A stretch of 64,000 nucleotides of DNA from Phylloscopus collybita (taxonomy: Eukaryota > Chordata > Aves > Passeriformes > Phylloscopidae), in the NCBI GenBank assembly GCA_027886175.1, contig JAJNNQ010000001.1:11532501-11596500 (forward strand). Direction: 5' to 3'. Within the stretch, counting starts at the first letter, position 1. Every line of letters starts with the position of its first letter. A program made the translations under genes and the position numbers. The notes under the pieces were generated by a model. That model was not told the origin of the DNA. It searched no databases and saw nothing but the letters and a program-made list of their open reading frames with translations. Shown piece after piece: positions 34,461 to 46,080 of this stretch.

Positions 34461-35627
34461 GACAGCGGCTGGTGCAGCCCCTTTGTCCCCGTGTCGCTTT
34501 GCCCAGGTGCTGCTGGCACCTGGGAGCGCCCGCCCGCCGGGCTGCGGGGCTGGGGCGGGGATTGCTCTGGGAACTGCCCCGGCTCTGTCCGTCCCGGCAG
34601 AGCAGGGACAGCAGCACCGGGGCACGGGGCTGTGGGACACCCCAGTGCCACCCCAGTGCCACCCCAGTGCCACTGGGCAGCCCGAGGGGAGGGACAGCTG
34701 CTGCACTGCTGGCCACAGAAGCCTTGACCTTTGTTAGCTGAACTGCTGTGAGCTTCATTTTAGCACTCCTCAGCCACCTTTCCTGAAAGATTTATTGTGC
34801 TTGGAGCATCTCGCCTCTTCCTCAATAGTGAAATTTAAAATTCTTCCAGAAATGGGTCTGGAATTTGTGCATAACCCCGGAGATGTGAGTTTGGCCAAGC
34901 TGTGGTACCCTGCATGACAAGGAGTTCTGCAGGTTTCCTGCTCATCAAGGCTGCACCTGTGATTATGTGAGGGGAACAAACCAAAACAAAATGCCAACAG
35001 GAAAACAAAGAAAAACAAACAAAGAAAATGAATTCCCTTGCACACACTGGAACAGGGGCAGAGACCAAAGCTGGTTCCCAGCTGGTTTCCAGCTCAGTGC
35101 CATGTTTCTGCCCTGTGATGAGTAACACCACACTGGCCCACTCCAGCAGCCAGCGTGCTCACTCTCCCTGGCAGCTGATTTATTCCTTCTGCTTCTGGAT
35201 GTGCTTTGTTGCAGGGGCAGCCCTAGACCGCTGCTGTTTTCCCAGACTTGTCTGTGACACTGACACCAGAAGTGGTTTTGGAAGCAAAAGGGCAGAAAAG
35301 CTTTCAAACGACAGGAGCCCAAGAGCTGGTTGGATAGCTCTGCTGGCATCGGGATTGCTTTGATTTCCTGTAAACTCTGACCATCTTTACAAACTGGAGA
35401 AATGCTGGTGCCCTCAGGACCAGGGCACTGGCTTTCCCTGCCTCGGCCCCTTCTCGGTGGGGCCAAAGCTGCTCTCTGCAGGGCTGTCCCTGCCCTGGGC
35501 CGCTCTGTGCCCAGCCCAGCCGTGCCTGTGCAGTGACAGGTGAGTGTCCCCTCGGGCACCCCGAGCCAGCTCCCGTGGTGACCCAGCCCTGCCCCAGCCA
35601 GCGAGAATGGGGCAGCCCCTTCCCACT
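34461..35627. other. Mixed unique DNA, no gene seen
   Basis: GC-rich at 34461-34720, with a three-copy 12-bp CCCAGTGCCACC run at about 34641-34676, then AT-richer to about 35050 and mixed beyond. Long frames on minus are continuations from the adjacent minisatellite. Confidence 0.35.
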
Positions 35628-36148
35628 GGCACCCCTGACCACAGCTGGGCACCCCTGACCACAGCCGGGCACCCCCTGACCACAGCCCAGGGCACCCCCT
35701 GACCACAGCCGGGCACCCACTGCCCCCAGCCCAGGGCACCCCTGACCACAGCTGGGCACCCCCTGACCACAGCCAGGCACCCAGTGCCCCCAGCCCAGGG
35801 CACCCCTGAGTGACCACAGCCGGGCGCCCAGTGCCCCCAGCCCGGGGCACCCCTGAGTGACCACAGCCGGGCACCCACTGCCCCAGCCCGGGGCACCCCT
35901 GACCACAGCTGGGCACCCCCTGACCACAGCCGGGCACCCACTGCCCCAGCCCGGGGCACCCCTGACCACAGCTGGGCACCCCCTGACCACAGCTGGGCAC
36001 CCACTGCCCCAGCCCGGGGCACCCCTGAGTGACCACAGCCGGGCACCCAGTGCCCCCAGCCCAGGGCACCCCTGAGTGACCACAGCCGGGCACCCAGTGC
36101 CCCCAGCCCGGGGCACCCCTGACCACAGCCGGGCGCCCAGTGCCCCCG
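35628..36148. repeat. Minisatellite of GGGCACCCCTGACCACAGC units
   Basis: About 520 bp of imperfect repeats. Units of GGCACCCCCTGACCACAGC(T/C)GG alternate with GGGCACCCAGTGCCCCCAGC, giving a composite period of roughly 50-60 bp. Minus-strand frames (Gly-Ala-Pro-Gly-Trp-Gly repeats, up to 434 codons) are explained by the array and are not called as genes. Confidence 0.94.
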
Positions 36149-36181
36149 CCGGGCCGGGGAGGGGCTGCGGCTGCCGGGTGG

Positions 36182-36211
36182 GAGCGCTCGGAGCGCTCGG
36201 AGCGCTCGGGG
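36182..36211. repeat. GAGCGCTCGG x3
   Basis: Three tandem 10-bp units, each with the palindrome GAGCGCTC, in a CpG-rich stretch. Confidence 0.85.
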
Positions 36212-36460
36212 CGGTGACTCTCAGACACTCTGTTGCCGGGGAACCTGTGCGAAATTAAATTCTCCACTTGGCTGGTCCGGGTGACTTGGCTTTGCTCTGC
36301 TGACTTGTTCCTTCATTATTTTTTTGGCCGATAACTGACTGCAAGCTTGTCTTGTCTGTTTAATACCAGCACAGCAGCTCCAGGAGAGGCTCAAGCTTGT
36401 CAGTCTCGGCGAGCGCGCACTGTATTGCTCTCCCCACTTCATTTACTCCATGGACAGGAG
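36212..36460. other. Candidate conserved noncoding block
   Basis: AT-leaning complex sequence with GAAATTAAATTC and CATTATTTTTTTGG strings directly after a CpG-rich segment. No exon recognised. Confidence 0.3.
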
Positions 36461-37020
36461 GGGAAAAGCCTCGAGGCGCTGCAGAGCTTGGCAGCCGGGG
36501 TGGAGGGTTTCTCTGCAGGCCGGGTGCAGCCCCTAGAGCAGCCCTGGCAGGGCAGGCTGGGGCACAGGGAGAGCTGCACCTTTCCATGGGAGACTGGCGC
36601 TTGGATGGGGCCAGGCAAGCTAAGGACAGTAATTATTAAGATTAATCTCTCCCTCACACCTTGGAGCAGGGCGAGGAAATCTCCAGGCAGCCTTGCAGCC
36701 AGGTTTGCCGTGGACTTGGCTGTTCCTGCTTGGAGCACCTGGAGCAGAAGCAGCAGCTGTGGCTGTGGTTCCTCGCTGGGCTGGGGAGATGCCAGCCCTG
36801 AAGGACCTTCTCCCCCTGCCTGTGCTGCCCTGCGTGGGCTGCTGCCTCCAGGGGAGCACCAGGGCCCCGAGCTCCTGCCCAGGCAGATGCAGCCACAGGG
36901 ATCCTGGTGGTTTTGCAGCAGGGACAGAAGAGGGACCAAGCCATCCCTGGTGACAGGTCTGCCTGCAGGACAGGCTGCCTGCACTCAGCTGCAGAGCCGG
37001 GGCAGCTGGGTCCTTGCAGT
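36461..37020. other. GC-rich unique DNA, no gene seen
   Basis: Frames of 140-236 codons on both strands overlap each other and have no domain. Confidence 0.4.
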
Positions 37021-38290
37021 AAGGCTTAGCAAACACAGTCGGTTTTTGTTTAATTAAGAGCAAGCAGAGAATTTAAAGACTGGGTTTTCTCCAACCTGTG
37101 ATAAATTAACCTCCTCCTTGCTCAGGAGGACAGGAATGCTCCAGATCAATGATCTAACTGATGCCTGGCTTCTCCTCCTTCGGAGGGAGAAAGGGACAGA
37201 GAGCATCAGCCCCTGGCCCTGCCGCTGCCTTTGGGGCAGCCAGTGGAGTGACTGTGGGTAATGATGATGAATGGCATGATTAAAGCTGGAACTCAGACCT
37301 ACAGCTGGAATTTTAGACCCTATTCACAGGATAAAGCAGCTCCTGCTGTGCAGTTTGGGGGCACTCAGAGTGCAGCTGAGGGCAGTGGGGGGCTCCAGGC
37401 AAACCCCCTGACAGACAGGCACCCCTGAGTCATGACTCCTGCTCTGTTCAGGGGACCAGAGGGCTCCTGTTCCCATGTCAGGTTCTGTGCAGAGCTACTC
37501 CCAGTGCAGCTGTGGCCGTGCCAAGGGTGCCAGCATCCTGTGACAGCCACCAGAGGATATGTGGGCACCCACAGGTGACCTGTCCCAGAGCAGGGACTGC
37601 TGGATTGTGGCTTTTGTCCCTCTGGATCCTGGGCAAAAAATAACTCCCTGATTTTTTATTTTTTTTTTTTTAATTTTGTGCATTTAATAAAAGCTGCAGA
37701 TTTATCAATTTCTCAGCAATAACACAGATAGGTACAACATCTGCAGCTCTGCCTGAGCAATGCTGGGCCCTGGCTGCAGTTTTTGCTTCTCTAAACTCCT
37801 TCTTTAAATGTATTTTTATACAGCAGTGCTGACCTTTTCTGCCAGCCCCTGTGGAGTGAGTTTGTATCTTGTGTAAAAGTCATATCAAATGGGCCACAAA
37901 AAAATCACTCTTGCCTGATTAAAATGAATGGTCTAGACAACGTGTGCATTTTCCTTCTGTGTCGTTAGCTTTGTGTGAGAGCTTGCAGCAATCAGGGCTT
38001 TTATGGGAGAAACACAGCTACAGGTACCACGAGCTGCCTTAGTGGATACTAATTACAATCCCTGCAAGGATTGATTTGCAAAGAAAATTTCTATTGCCTC
38101 AAGGACAAACGTTTGTGCAAATCATATTATTGTGGATGAGAAATTGGTAACACTTTAGGAAATGGTTCGTTTATAAATACTTTGCTATTTATTAAATTAA
38201 ATGGTCTTATAACAATCCTTTTGCTAAGTTAAAATATCATAAGTGTTCTGGTTTTGCATTATTTCTGTGCTACAAAGCTGGCTGTTAGGA
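37021..38290. other. Unique DNA, AT-rich from about 37640, no gene seen
   Basis: Includes an interrupted T-rich run near 37651-37676 and complex AT-rich sequence at 37680-38280 with TAATTA at 38050-38055. The latter part is a conserved-element candidate. Confidence 0.35.
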
Positions 38291-39480
38291 CCTGGTTGGC
38301 ATCACCTGTTAAGACTCTTGTTGCTGCACTTTGTACCATGCCATGCCTGAGGCTGTGGTGCCCACACACAGTGCTGGTGTCAGAGCAGCAGCTCCCCTGA
38401 GCACCTCCTCTCCCCTTCTTCATTTGGAGCTGAAATTCCAGAACAGCATCATTTTGAAGTTGCCTGTTTCCTTCAGAGCAGGGTTTGGCAAATAACACCA
38501 AGTGTCCTTGTTGCATGTTGGGCTCAGCCAGCACAGCTCATGGCACAAGAAGTGGGTGCCCAGCCCTCACCTGTGGTACCAGCAGATCCCAGCAGGAGAT
38601 CAGCTGCTGCCTAGAGGAGGATGAGACTTTCTGTACCTCCCACATCCCTTTCCAGAGCGGGTGGGAAGCATCCTGTGTTGCCTCCAAACCATTAGGGCCA
38701 TTCAGACAGTGGTTCTTGTGGACAAGCCAAGGTGTGGGGGCTGCATTTTGCTCCTGGTTTAGATCTCCAGGTCCCAGTGGGTCAAGAGCTGCTTTCTCAT
38801 TTTCCTGTGGGAGCACTGTTTGCAATCCCCCGGGGCCTGGGGCTGTATCCAGGCTGTATCCCACTGTCCACCCGACCATGCTTCCAACGTGGCAATCCTT
38901 CCAGCCCTGTTATGCATTTCACCTGGGGCAGTTAGAAGAGGAGGGAGCGCTGCCTGGCACCTGAGGTGTGTGAGTGGCACTGCTCCCCCTGGGTGCTGCG
39001 TGCAGCCAGGGCGGTGCAGGGGAGCAGCAGTCCCACCTGGCAGGAACCAGTACCTGCTGGCCCTGCAGGGCACTGCTGCTGTGCCAGCACTCCCAGGCTG
39101 CCCGGGTCCATTCCTACTTCCAGAAGTTGCCCTTGCCTTCCAAAATTCTTGTCTGCTCTGGAAAACAAGCAGACAAGACATCCTTAGCGAGCTAGAAATT
39201 TCTCTTGAATGTCCTCTCTGTAATTTATGTTCCCTCTCCCTTCATTGCCTGCAGCAAAGCCCATTCCTGGTGGCACTTTGTGACACAGCGGAGGGCTCCT
39301 CTCGGGGGCAGCTCTCCCTGACTCCGCCGCGCTGGCTTTGGAGGCGCCTGCTGGCGTGGTGAGGCTCGGCTTCCCCCTCTGCTTCCCGGGCTCCAGAGAC
39401 CAATCCTTCCTCTGCCTGCCTCTGCTGCTGCTATGGCAATATTTTCTCCCCCATCGTGGTAATCACGCAATGGTCTCTGA
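38291..39480. other. Mixed unique DNA, no gene seen
   Basis: GC-balanced with overlapping open frames on both strands and no domain. A weak X-box-like GCTGCTATGGCAAT lies at 39427-39440. Confidence 0.35.
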
Positions 39481-40260
39481 GAACAGCAGGAGAAGCTGTG
39501 CCTGGTAGATGCATAAAAGGTAAGATGAACTACATGTCATAAAACTTTTAAAAGTTCCTTTTTTTGTGTTTGTGCGGGGGTTATTTTATATGGCTTTTGA
39601 TATGAAGCTAAAATTGCACATCAAAAAGGATAATGCATCTTTAAGCTGTTACAATGACTTCTAAATTTTTCATTTAATGTCAGTGAGGAAAAAACCCCTC
39701 AGTTGGCTGAGTTACGTTGGTGAGATGGCTGTTTCATTCCATAAAGTGTCTGCAGTGGATTTGAACAGTAGGAAATCCAAGGGTGATAAATAGCTATTTC
39801 TAAGTAAATTTCATGCAATTGCCCTTTGGTTAAAGTCTTTCCTCTCAGCACTTTCCTGTGCACATAGCCCAACTAATAATATTCAGGAGCAAGTGCTTTC
39901 CAGTGTGACAACTGATTGCACTTTGAAGCAGTAAATGGCTGATTTCATAATTGGTATAATTTTTCACAAGTACCTGAATGTCATATACAGAAAGAATAAG
40001 CAACCTGGACTTAATACGGGAGCTTTTTCAATTCTCCTAAAAATCAATAATGTATTAAACCCCTCTAACTGATTAAAATAATGTGAACCCTGAGTAGGTT
40101 TTGTGAGGAAGGCAGGTTTCTTCAAGGGTGGCAGATTTATGGCAAAAGGGTTAATACATGGGGAGAACAGGGATACGTTACAGATGGAGTCCGTTTTCCT
40201 AATTAAACTTTTATCAAGATTTTCCCGGTTTGAATTGTTTCACTTAGCATGATGGGAAGG
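39481..40260. other. Candidate conserved noncoding block, AT-rich
   Basis: About 780 bp of AT-rich, complex, repeat-free, noncoding sequence. One of the clearest such islands in the window. Composition-based. Confidence 0.4.
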
Positions 40261-41000
40261 AGCATTTCCTTTGGTGTTCGAGGCAGCTGCTGCTGCTCGT
40301 GCAACACCAAGATCTCTGTCCTTGTGGAAGGGGTGAGGATTACGAGGAGAAGAGAAGTGGGATCCTTTCTGGAAGGAGCAGGCTGGCTCTGCGGGGCAGG
40401 AGGGGGTGCGGGGTGGGCTTTGGGGTGAGGTGCACCATGGCAGGGCTGGCTGTGCCAGGACCCCAGCCTGGGGCACACACAGGGCTGGCCTGGCTGCTGA
40501 GGGGGCTGGCCTGGGCTCTGGGGACACCCTGATGCCCAGGAGCCTCCTTGCATGGAAGAGTTCAGTCAGCACCACCGAGAGGTGGATGTGACTGCAGAGC
40601 TACAGAAAGAGCCTCTCACCAGGAGGCAAGCAGGAGGGTATTTTTTCCCCCAGGATCTCCTGATTTCTTGAAAACCTTTCATGCTGTTGTGGGAAAATGT
40701 CTGAGGATCCTTTGAGAGAGAATTCATAAAGCTCAAGCAAAGGTGCAGCCCGCTGGCAGGGATGTGCAGGTGGCCTGGGCACAGGTGGGGACGAGGGCAG
40801 GTACCTGGGTGGGTGTCTTGGCTGCAGCAAGAGCCACCAGCCCTTGGTGGGTGTGGGGGCTCAGAGCAGTGGGATGGGACCTCGAGGGAGGATTGAGGAA
40901 CAGGATCCCTCCTGTTAAAGCCTGGGCAGGCTGCTGGAGGCATGACCTGGCATCTTCCCCAGGAAGTGTGATCCCAGGGGATCACAGGCAGGTGGATTGA
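40261..41000. other. GC-rich unique DNA, no gene seen
   Basis: No exon or tandem array. Contains the REST-like motif listed separately. Confidence 0.4.
40565..40581 (+). promoter_or_regulatory. Candidate REST/NRSF (RE1) site
   Basis: GTCAGCACCACCGAGAG matches 16 of 17 positions of the RE1 consensus NTYAGMRCCNNRGMSAG as I recall it; the one mismatch is C for R at position 12. Both half-sites are at canonical spacing. Prediction only. Confidence 0.4.
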
Positions 41001-42262
41001 GGAATTTATTTAAACTTCTCTCCTCGAGATCATGATCAGACATCTTAAGCTCTGCATTATTCACGTTTGTCTGTTGTTTTTAACTCATTTCCTATTTTCC
41101 AGCTGAGGGACTCTGCCAGAAGCACTCTTTGCCAGAGATTAAAACAATTTAGGAAGCAGACACCCAATTCCTTTCTTTGGATAGTAGGCAAATTGGATAT
41201 CTGTGAGAAGCAAGCAAATTTTATTATCAACAGATAGTTTGCTACTTAACTATCCTTAAGAATCCCCCAGTGTTTGCAGGTGTTTGTTGGCTGTCCTGAG
41301 CCCCAAGGCACACGTGGCACATGCCCTGCCCTGGTGCCGTGCCCAGCCTGTGCCCAGGGCCCTGCAGGACACTGGCAGCCAGGAGGGCAGCGTGGGGAGC
41401 AGGCTCTCAGGGGCAGCAAAGGGAAGCAGATGTAGCTGGGCCAGGAGGAGCAGCCCGACACAACGAGCTGCTTGGGAGCTCTGGCTCCATGGACTGTGCT
41501 CTGCCCATCTCCAGTGTTTACACTGAGGCCCTGAGACACAGGAAACCACATTTATGTCCTTAGCTGTGGCTCTCCATGGTTTGTATCAAAAGAGCTGTTT
41601 TAAATGCAATTATCACTAATTTGGGAACATGTGCCATTAGATATGTAAATTTATTGGCTAATGGATGCGCACGGCAGATCCCAGTGCACGGGGTGTGGGA
41701 GAACCAAATTGGAACCATTTCTCAGCTTGCTAAGCAGGTTCCCAGGGGTGAGTTTCAGTGTCTGGCAGTCTCCCAGGTGCTTCCCTATAAGCCACTTGGG
41801 AGCTGGAGCTTCCTCCCAGGGAAGCTGCACATCCTGCCTTCCCCAGCGTGGTTGGGGTGGTGCAGGAAGTTCTGCAGGGTCCAGGAAGACAAAGCAGATG
41901 GCTCTTAAAATTATACAAGGATCCAAAAAAAAAAAAAATCATGGAGTCATTCATCAGGATTGCTGTAGTTCTTGACCACATAGTCAATGATTTATTTAAT
42001 CTTAATATATTCCACAAAGAGCCCCCATATTTCCATAAATATGTCATATCTACCTAATACATAGTAATGAACCTGCTCCAAGGGTAAATAAATAAGATCT
42101 AAACTCAGAAAGCCAATGTTTATCAAAGGGAGGTATAGAGATATTGAGTCCTTTAAAGTACCATTCTTCACAGCAATCACAACCAAGTTTGGCAATTTAT
42201 AAGGTGTGGAGTCAATTAGGAACCCCGGGGGCTGGGCGGGTGCACAGGGGCCCTGCACACTC
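41001..42262. other. Unique DNA, no gene seen
   Basis: AT-rich at 41001-41270 and 41890-42220, GC-richer at 41270-41560 and mixed between. A13 occurs near 41926. No exon recognised. Confidence 0.35.
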
Positions 42263-42891
42263 GGGGCTGGCAGGGCACAGACACCCTGGGGTGTGACAGG
42301 GCACAGAGACCCTGGGGTGTGACAGGGCACAGACTCCAGAGGTGTGACAGGGCACAGAGACCCTGGGGTGTGCAGGGCACAGAGACCAGGGGTGTGACAG
42401 GGCACAGGCACCAGGGGTGTGACAGGGCACAGGCACCAGGGGTGTGGCAGGGCACAGAGACCAGGGGTGTGACAGGGCACAGAGACCCTGGGGTGTGACA
42501 GGGCACAGATTCCAGGGGTGTGCAGGGCACAGACACCAGGGGCTGGCAGGGCACAAACAGGCACCAGGGGTGTGACAGGGCACAGACACCAGGGGTGTGA
42601 CAGGGCACAGACACCAGGGGTGTGACAGGGCACAGATTCCAGGGGTGTGCAGGGCACAGACTCCAGGGGTGTGACAGGGCACAGGCACCAGGGGTGTGAC
42701 AGGGCACAGATTCCAGGGGTGTGCAGGGCACAGACTCCAGGGGTGTGACAGGGCACAGACACCAGGGGCTGGCAGGCACAGATTCCAGGGGTGTGACAGG
42801 GCACAGATTCCAGGGGTGTGACAGGGCACAGATTCCAGGGGTGTGCAGGGCACAGACTCCAGGGGTGTGACAGGGCACAGACACCAGGGGT
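42263..42891. repeat. 24-25-bp minisatellite, about 25 copies
   Basis: Tandem GTGTGACAGGGCACAGA plus (T/C)(T/A)CCAGGG or CACCAGGG, with shorter GTGTGCAGGGCACAG variants and occasional GGCTGGCAGG units. Variants recur in blocks, suggesting internal higher-order duplication. Frames of 226-328 codons on minus (Cys-Pro-Val-Thr-Pro repeats) are explained by the array. It carries the GGGCACAG core seen elsewhere. Confidence 0.96.
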
Positions 42892-42966
42892 GCCACACCC
42901 TGCAGGGAGCCCCCAGCACTGCCCCTGCACGGGCACCGGCAGCTGGCAGCAGCTCTGATCCAGACA

Positions 42967-43352
42967 GAGGCTGCCCAAACCCTCTCAGGTCATCCCGCCC
43001 AACCCAGCGCTGCCAAGGCCACCAGGTCCCCAAGTGCCACATCAGCTGTTAAACCCCTCCAGGGAAGGTGGCTCCCCCGCTGCCCTGGGCAGCCTCTGCC
43101 GGGGCCTGACCGCTCCTTCCCTGAAGAGATTGTTCCCAATATCCAATCTGAGCCTTCCCAGCACAATTCAAAGCTGGTTCCCCTTGTCCTGCCCCTCGTT
43201 CCCGGGGGGCAGAGCCCGACCCCTCCCCGGCAGGGAGCTGTGCAGAGCCGGGAGGGCCCCGGAGGCTCCTCTGCTGCGGGCTGAGCCCCTTCCCCAGCTC
43301 CCGCAGCCCCTCCTTGTGCCCTCCCCAGCTCCCTTGCCTGGCTCTGGACACG
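42967..43352 (-). mobile_element. CR1 LINE fragment
   Basis: About 385 bp matching avian CR1 in minus orientation. Read on plus, hallmarks in order are CCCAGCGCTGCCAAGGCC, AAGTGCCACATC, CTCCAGGGAAGGTGGCTCCC, CTGCCCTGGGCAGCCT, AATATCCAATCTGAGCCTTC, CCCCTTGTCCTGCCCC and CTGGCTCTGGACACGCC. These correspond to the CR1 3' part from the terminal region inward. The extreme 3' tail is lost or diverged near 42967. Truncated, noncoding and GC-elevated relative to consensus, perhaps through GC-biased gene conversion. Confidence 0.9.
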
Positions 43353-43999
43353 CCGAGTCTGGTTCACAGCTGCTGCTCACGCTGAGGGACTTTGCAAGAG
43401 GGACTTTTAGATTTCACACATAGGAGAATTTGCTGCTTTTTGTTTTGAGAATTGTCTACTATGAAAAAAAAAGTAGAAATCATTTTAATCAGAAAATTTG
43501 ACTTGGGCTGTTTTAATTTATCTTATTCCATTTTTTCCATGGAGTTACATACAGCTGTGCATAATATGATGTAATATGCTAATGTAAATATTTTCATAAA
43601 AATACATTGAAAATACCTAAAAATGTGGCCGCAAGGGGAAATAACTTATTTTTTATAGGTTGCACCTTCTTAATCTTATTTTCTACAGCAAAGTATTCCA
43701 TGCCTTTTTTATAATTAGTTTGACAAAGTCAATAATAATAGAATATTCTGATTATGTCAATATGACACGTAATATTATGCACTTCTCTACTATTATGCAT
43801 ATTATGACATGACTTGACATGATATGACAGGTCACATTATGCACTACTACTGATGTCATAAAATAATGTAAAAGTAATGAAAACAAATTCTGAAATGGAA
43901 AAAAATTCAAAGGAATTAATGACTTTTCCTAAGAGAAATTCCGGAGCACATCCTTTTCCTTTCCGTTTTTAAGTTTGGATTAACTCGGCTCTTCCCCCG
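43353..43999. other. AT-rich block with ATGACAT/ATTATGCA motif repetition
   Basis: Very AT-rich, noncoding. At 43730-43870 short motifs recur irregularly (ATTATGCA three times; TGACATGA, TGATATGACA and similar). It could be a conserved element or an old degenerate tandem repeat. Confidence 0.4.
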
Positions 44000-44750
44000 G
44001 GTCAAAGCTTTCATTCCTCACCCTCGGCGTTGCTGCCTGCTTGTTGCTTTGTTCCCCCCGAGCAGCTGGGCTCGGTGACGGCTCCCAGAGCCTCCCAGGA
44101 GCAGCGTGTCAGGAGCCCCGCAGCCCGGGGATGTGTCCTGGCACGCCGGGCGGGGGGTGACAGGGACAGCGGGGGTGACAGGGACAGCGGCTGGCACCGG
44201 GCTGGCACCGGGCTGGCACCGGCTGCCCGCTGAGCTCCGTGCGCAGGGCTCAGCAGGCTGATCCCGCTCGTTCCCAGTGTTACAGGGATGCCGGGGGAAT
44301 TCCCACCTCCCAGAAAGGCGGGAGAGTTTGGAGAACATTTCTAGCGGGTTTGGGGTGCGCTGGGGGCCCGCGGGCCTGCCCTGTGCCTGCGGGTGCCGTG
44401 GCAAAGGCGCAGAGCCCCGGTGCCAATGGCTGGGAGATGGTGGCAGCAGCGGGAGCTTCAGCGGCCTGGAGACCGGAGCAGGAGCGCAGCACGGGCCCCG
44501 GGGACTGCGGGCTGCGCTCGGCATCCTCCCGCACCGCCTGCGATCCGGCTTCATTTGTAATGAAACGCGCTCTGCTACAATCCTACAGCAGCCCCAAATG
44601 GTGGCAGGCAAGAGGACGCCAGGTGGAGGATGCGCTCCCTCCTCGCCTGCTTCCCGAGCCCCCCGGTGCGGGAAACCCCCGGGCGGGGCGGGGAGGGCAG
44701 CGGGGGGACAGGGTGGGCAGGGGTCCCGGGAGGGGCAGGGCCGGCGCTGG
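44000..44750. promoter_or_regulatory. CpG-rich block
   Basis: GC-rich with many CpG, including two GACAGCGG-containing repeats at about 44158-44190 and GGCTGGCACC x3 at 44190-44222. It runs directly into a minisatellite. Open frames on both strands lack domains. A promoter is possible but not demonstrable. Confidence 0.35.
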
Positions 44751-45222
44751 CAGGGGCAGGGGCAGGGAGGTGCCAGCCGGGGCAGGGAGGGTGTGAGCCG
44801 GGGCAGGGAGGGTGCCAGCTGGGGCAGGGAGGTGCCAGCTGGGGCAGGGAGGTGCCAGCCGGGGCAGGGAGGTGCCAGCTGGGGCAGGGAGGGTGTGAGC
44901 TGGGGCAGGGAGGTGCCAGCCGGGGCAGGGAGGGTGCCAGCCGGGGCAGGGAGGGTGCCAGCCGGGGCAGGGAGGGTGTGAGCTGGGGCAGGGAGGTGCC
45001 AGCCGGGGCAGGGAGGGTGTGAGCTGGGGCAGGGAGGGTGCCAGCTGGGGCAGGGAGGGTGTGAGCTGGGGCAGGGAGGGTGCCAGCTGGGGCAGGGAGG
45101 GTGTGAGCTGGGGCAGGGAGGTGCCAGCCGGGGCAGGGAGGGTGTGAGCTGGGGCAGGGAGGGTGTGAGCTGGGGCAGGGAGGTGCCAGCCGGGGCAGGG
45201 AGGGTGCCAGCCGGGGCAGGGC
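44751..45222. repeat. 20-21-bp minisatellite (GGGGCAGGGAGGTGCCAGCC)n
   Basis: About 22 units of GGGGCAGGGAGG followed by TGCCAGC(C/T) or GTGTGAGC(C/T). G-runs make plus prone to G-quadruplexes. Minus-strand frames of up to 525 codons (Pro-Cys-Pro-Ser-Trp-His repeats) and plus Gly-Arg-Glu frames are explained by the array. Confidence 0.96.
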
Positions 45223-45665
45223 AGCCCGGGCTCTGCCCCTTGCGCTGCCACAGCCGGGCTGCTGCCCGCGGCACTCTGGGGGTGCTGGGGGCACGCTGCC
45301 TTCCCAAGCGGGCATCCCTGCCCGGCCTTTGGCAGCCACGCTGCGGGGCAGCCGTGCGGGGCTTGCTGAGGGTGCCAGCCCTGAGGGATGGCCCCTGGGG
45401 GTGGCAATGTCCCCTCCCCAGCACGTCCTGCCTCGCTGGGCCCGCTGCCCGCAGCGCAGGGATGGGCGATGCTGCTGACGCCTTCCTGCCCGGGTGAGAG
45501 AGCTGGGGACACAGGCAAGGTCACCCGGGGACCTCAGCAGGGTCACCCTCCAACGGCAGTTTGTGTTCTTCAGAGCTGATCGAGGGCTCAGAGCGAAGGC
45601 AGCTGATGGCTGAGGGAGCTTCAGCTCGGACAGAGCGGCCCCGCTCCCGCACACGGCGGGCTCGG
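45223..45665. other. CpG-rich unique DNA, no gene seen
   Basis: Continuation of the GC-rich domain with no recognisable exon. Confidence 0.35.
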
Positions 45666-45709
45666 AGCCCCCGGAGCCCCCGGAGCCCCCGGAGCCCCCG
45701 GAGCCCCCA
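45666..45709. repeat. (CGGAGCCCC)n, about 5 copies
   Basis: Nine-base units in tandem, encoding Arg-Ser-Pro on plus, embedded in CpG-rich DNA. Confidence 0.9.
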
Positions 45710-45786
45710 CCCTCCTCCTCGGTGGCTGCGGCCCCTGGCCGGGGCTGCCGGACCTGGGAGACCGCAACGAGGGGCCCTGGGGTGCG

Positions 45787-45885
45787 GATGGGTGGGAGCC
45801 CCGATTGCAGGGGTCTGGGATGGGGTGGGTGGGTGGCAGCCCCGATTGCAGGGGTCTGGGATGGGGTGGATGGGTGGCAGCCCGG
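45787..45885. repeat. 41-bp tandem duplication
   Basis: About 2.3 copies of a 41-bp unit containing CCGATTGCAGGGGTCTGGGA (45801 and 45842), differing only by rare substitutions. Confidence 0.85.
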
Positions 45886-46080
45886 GTGTCGGGAGCTGTG
45901 CCAGGGCTGCTCCTCGGCAGCCCCTCGCCTGCCCCGGCTGCAGGGGAGCCGGCAGGAGGGAGGGGGCCCGGAGGGACCCCCAGCCGGGGAGCAGGGGCTG
46001 GGGCTCAGCTCTTCCCCCCCCGGGCTCTCCTGGCCGCGCTCCGGCCGCTGCAGCGCAGCCCCAGGGCTGAAGTCACTGGT
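45886..46080. other. CpG-rich unique DNA
   Basis: GC-rich with no supported exon; the boundary to the AT-rich block at 46081 is sharp. Confidence 0.35.

Noticed and set aside
34963..36267. 434-codon open frame on minus
   Set aside because: Most of it is the minisatellite at 35628-36148; overlapping frames on the same strand are open too.
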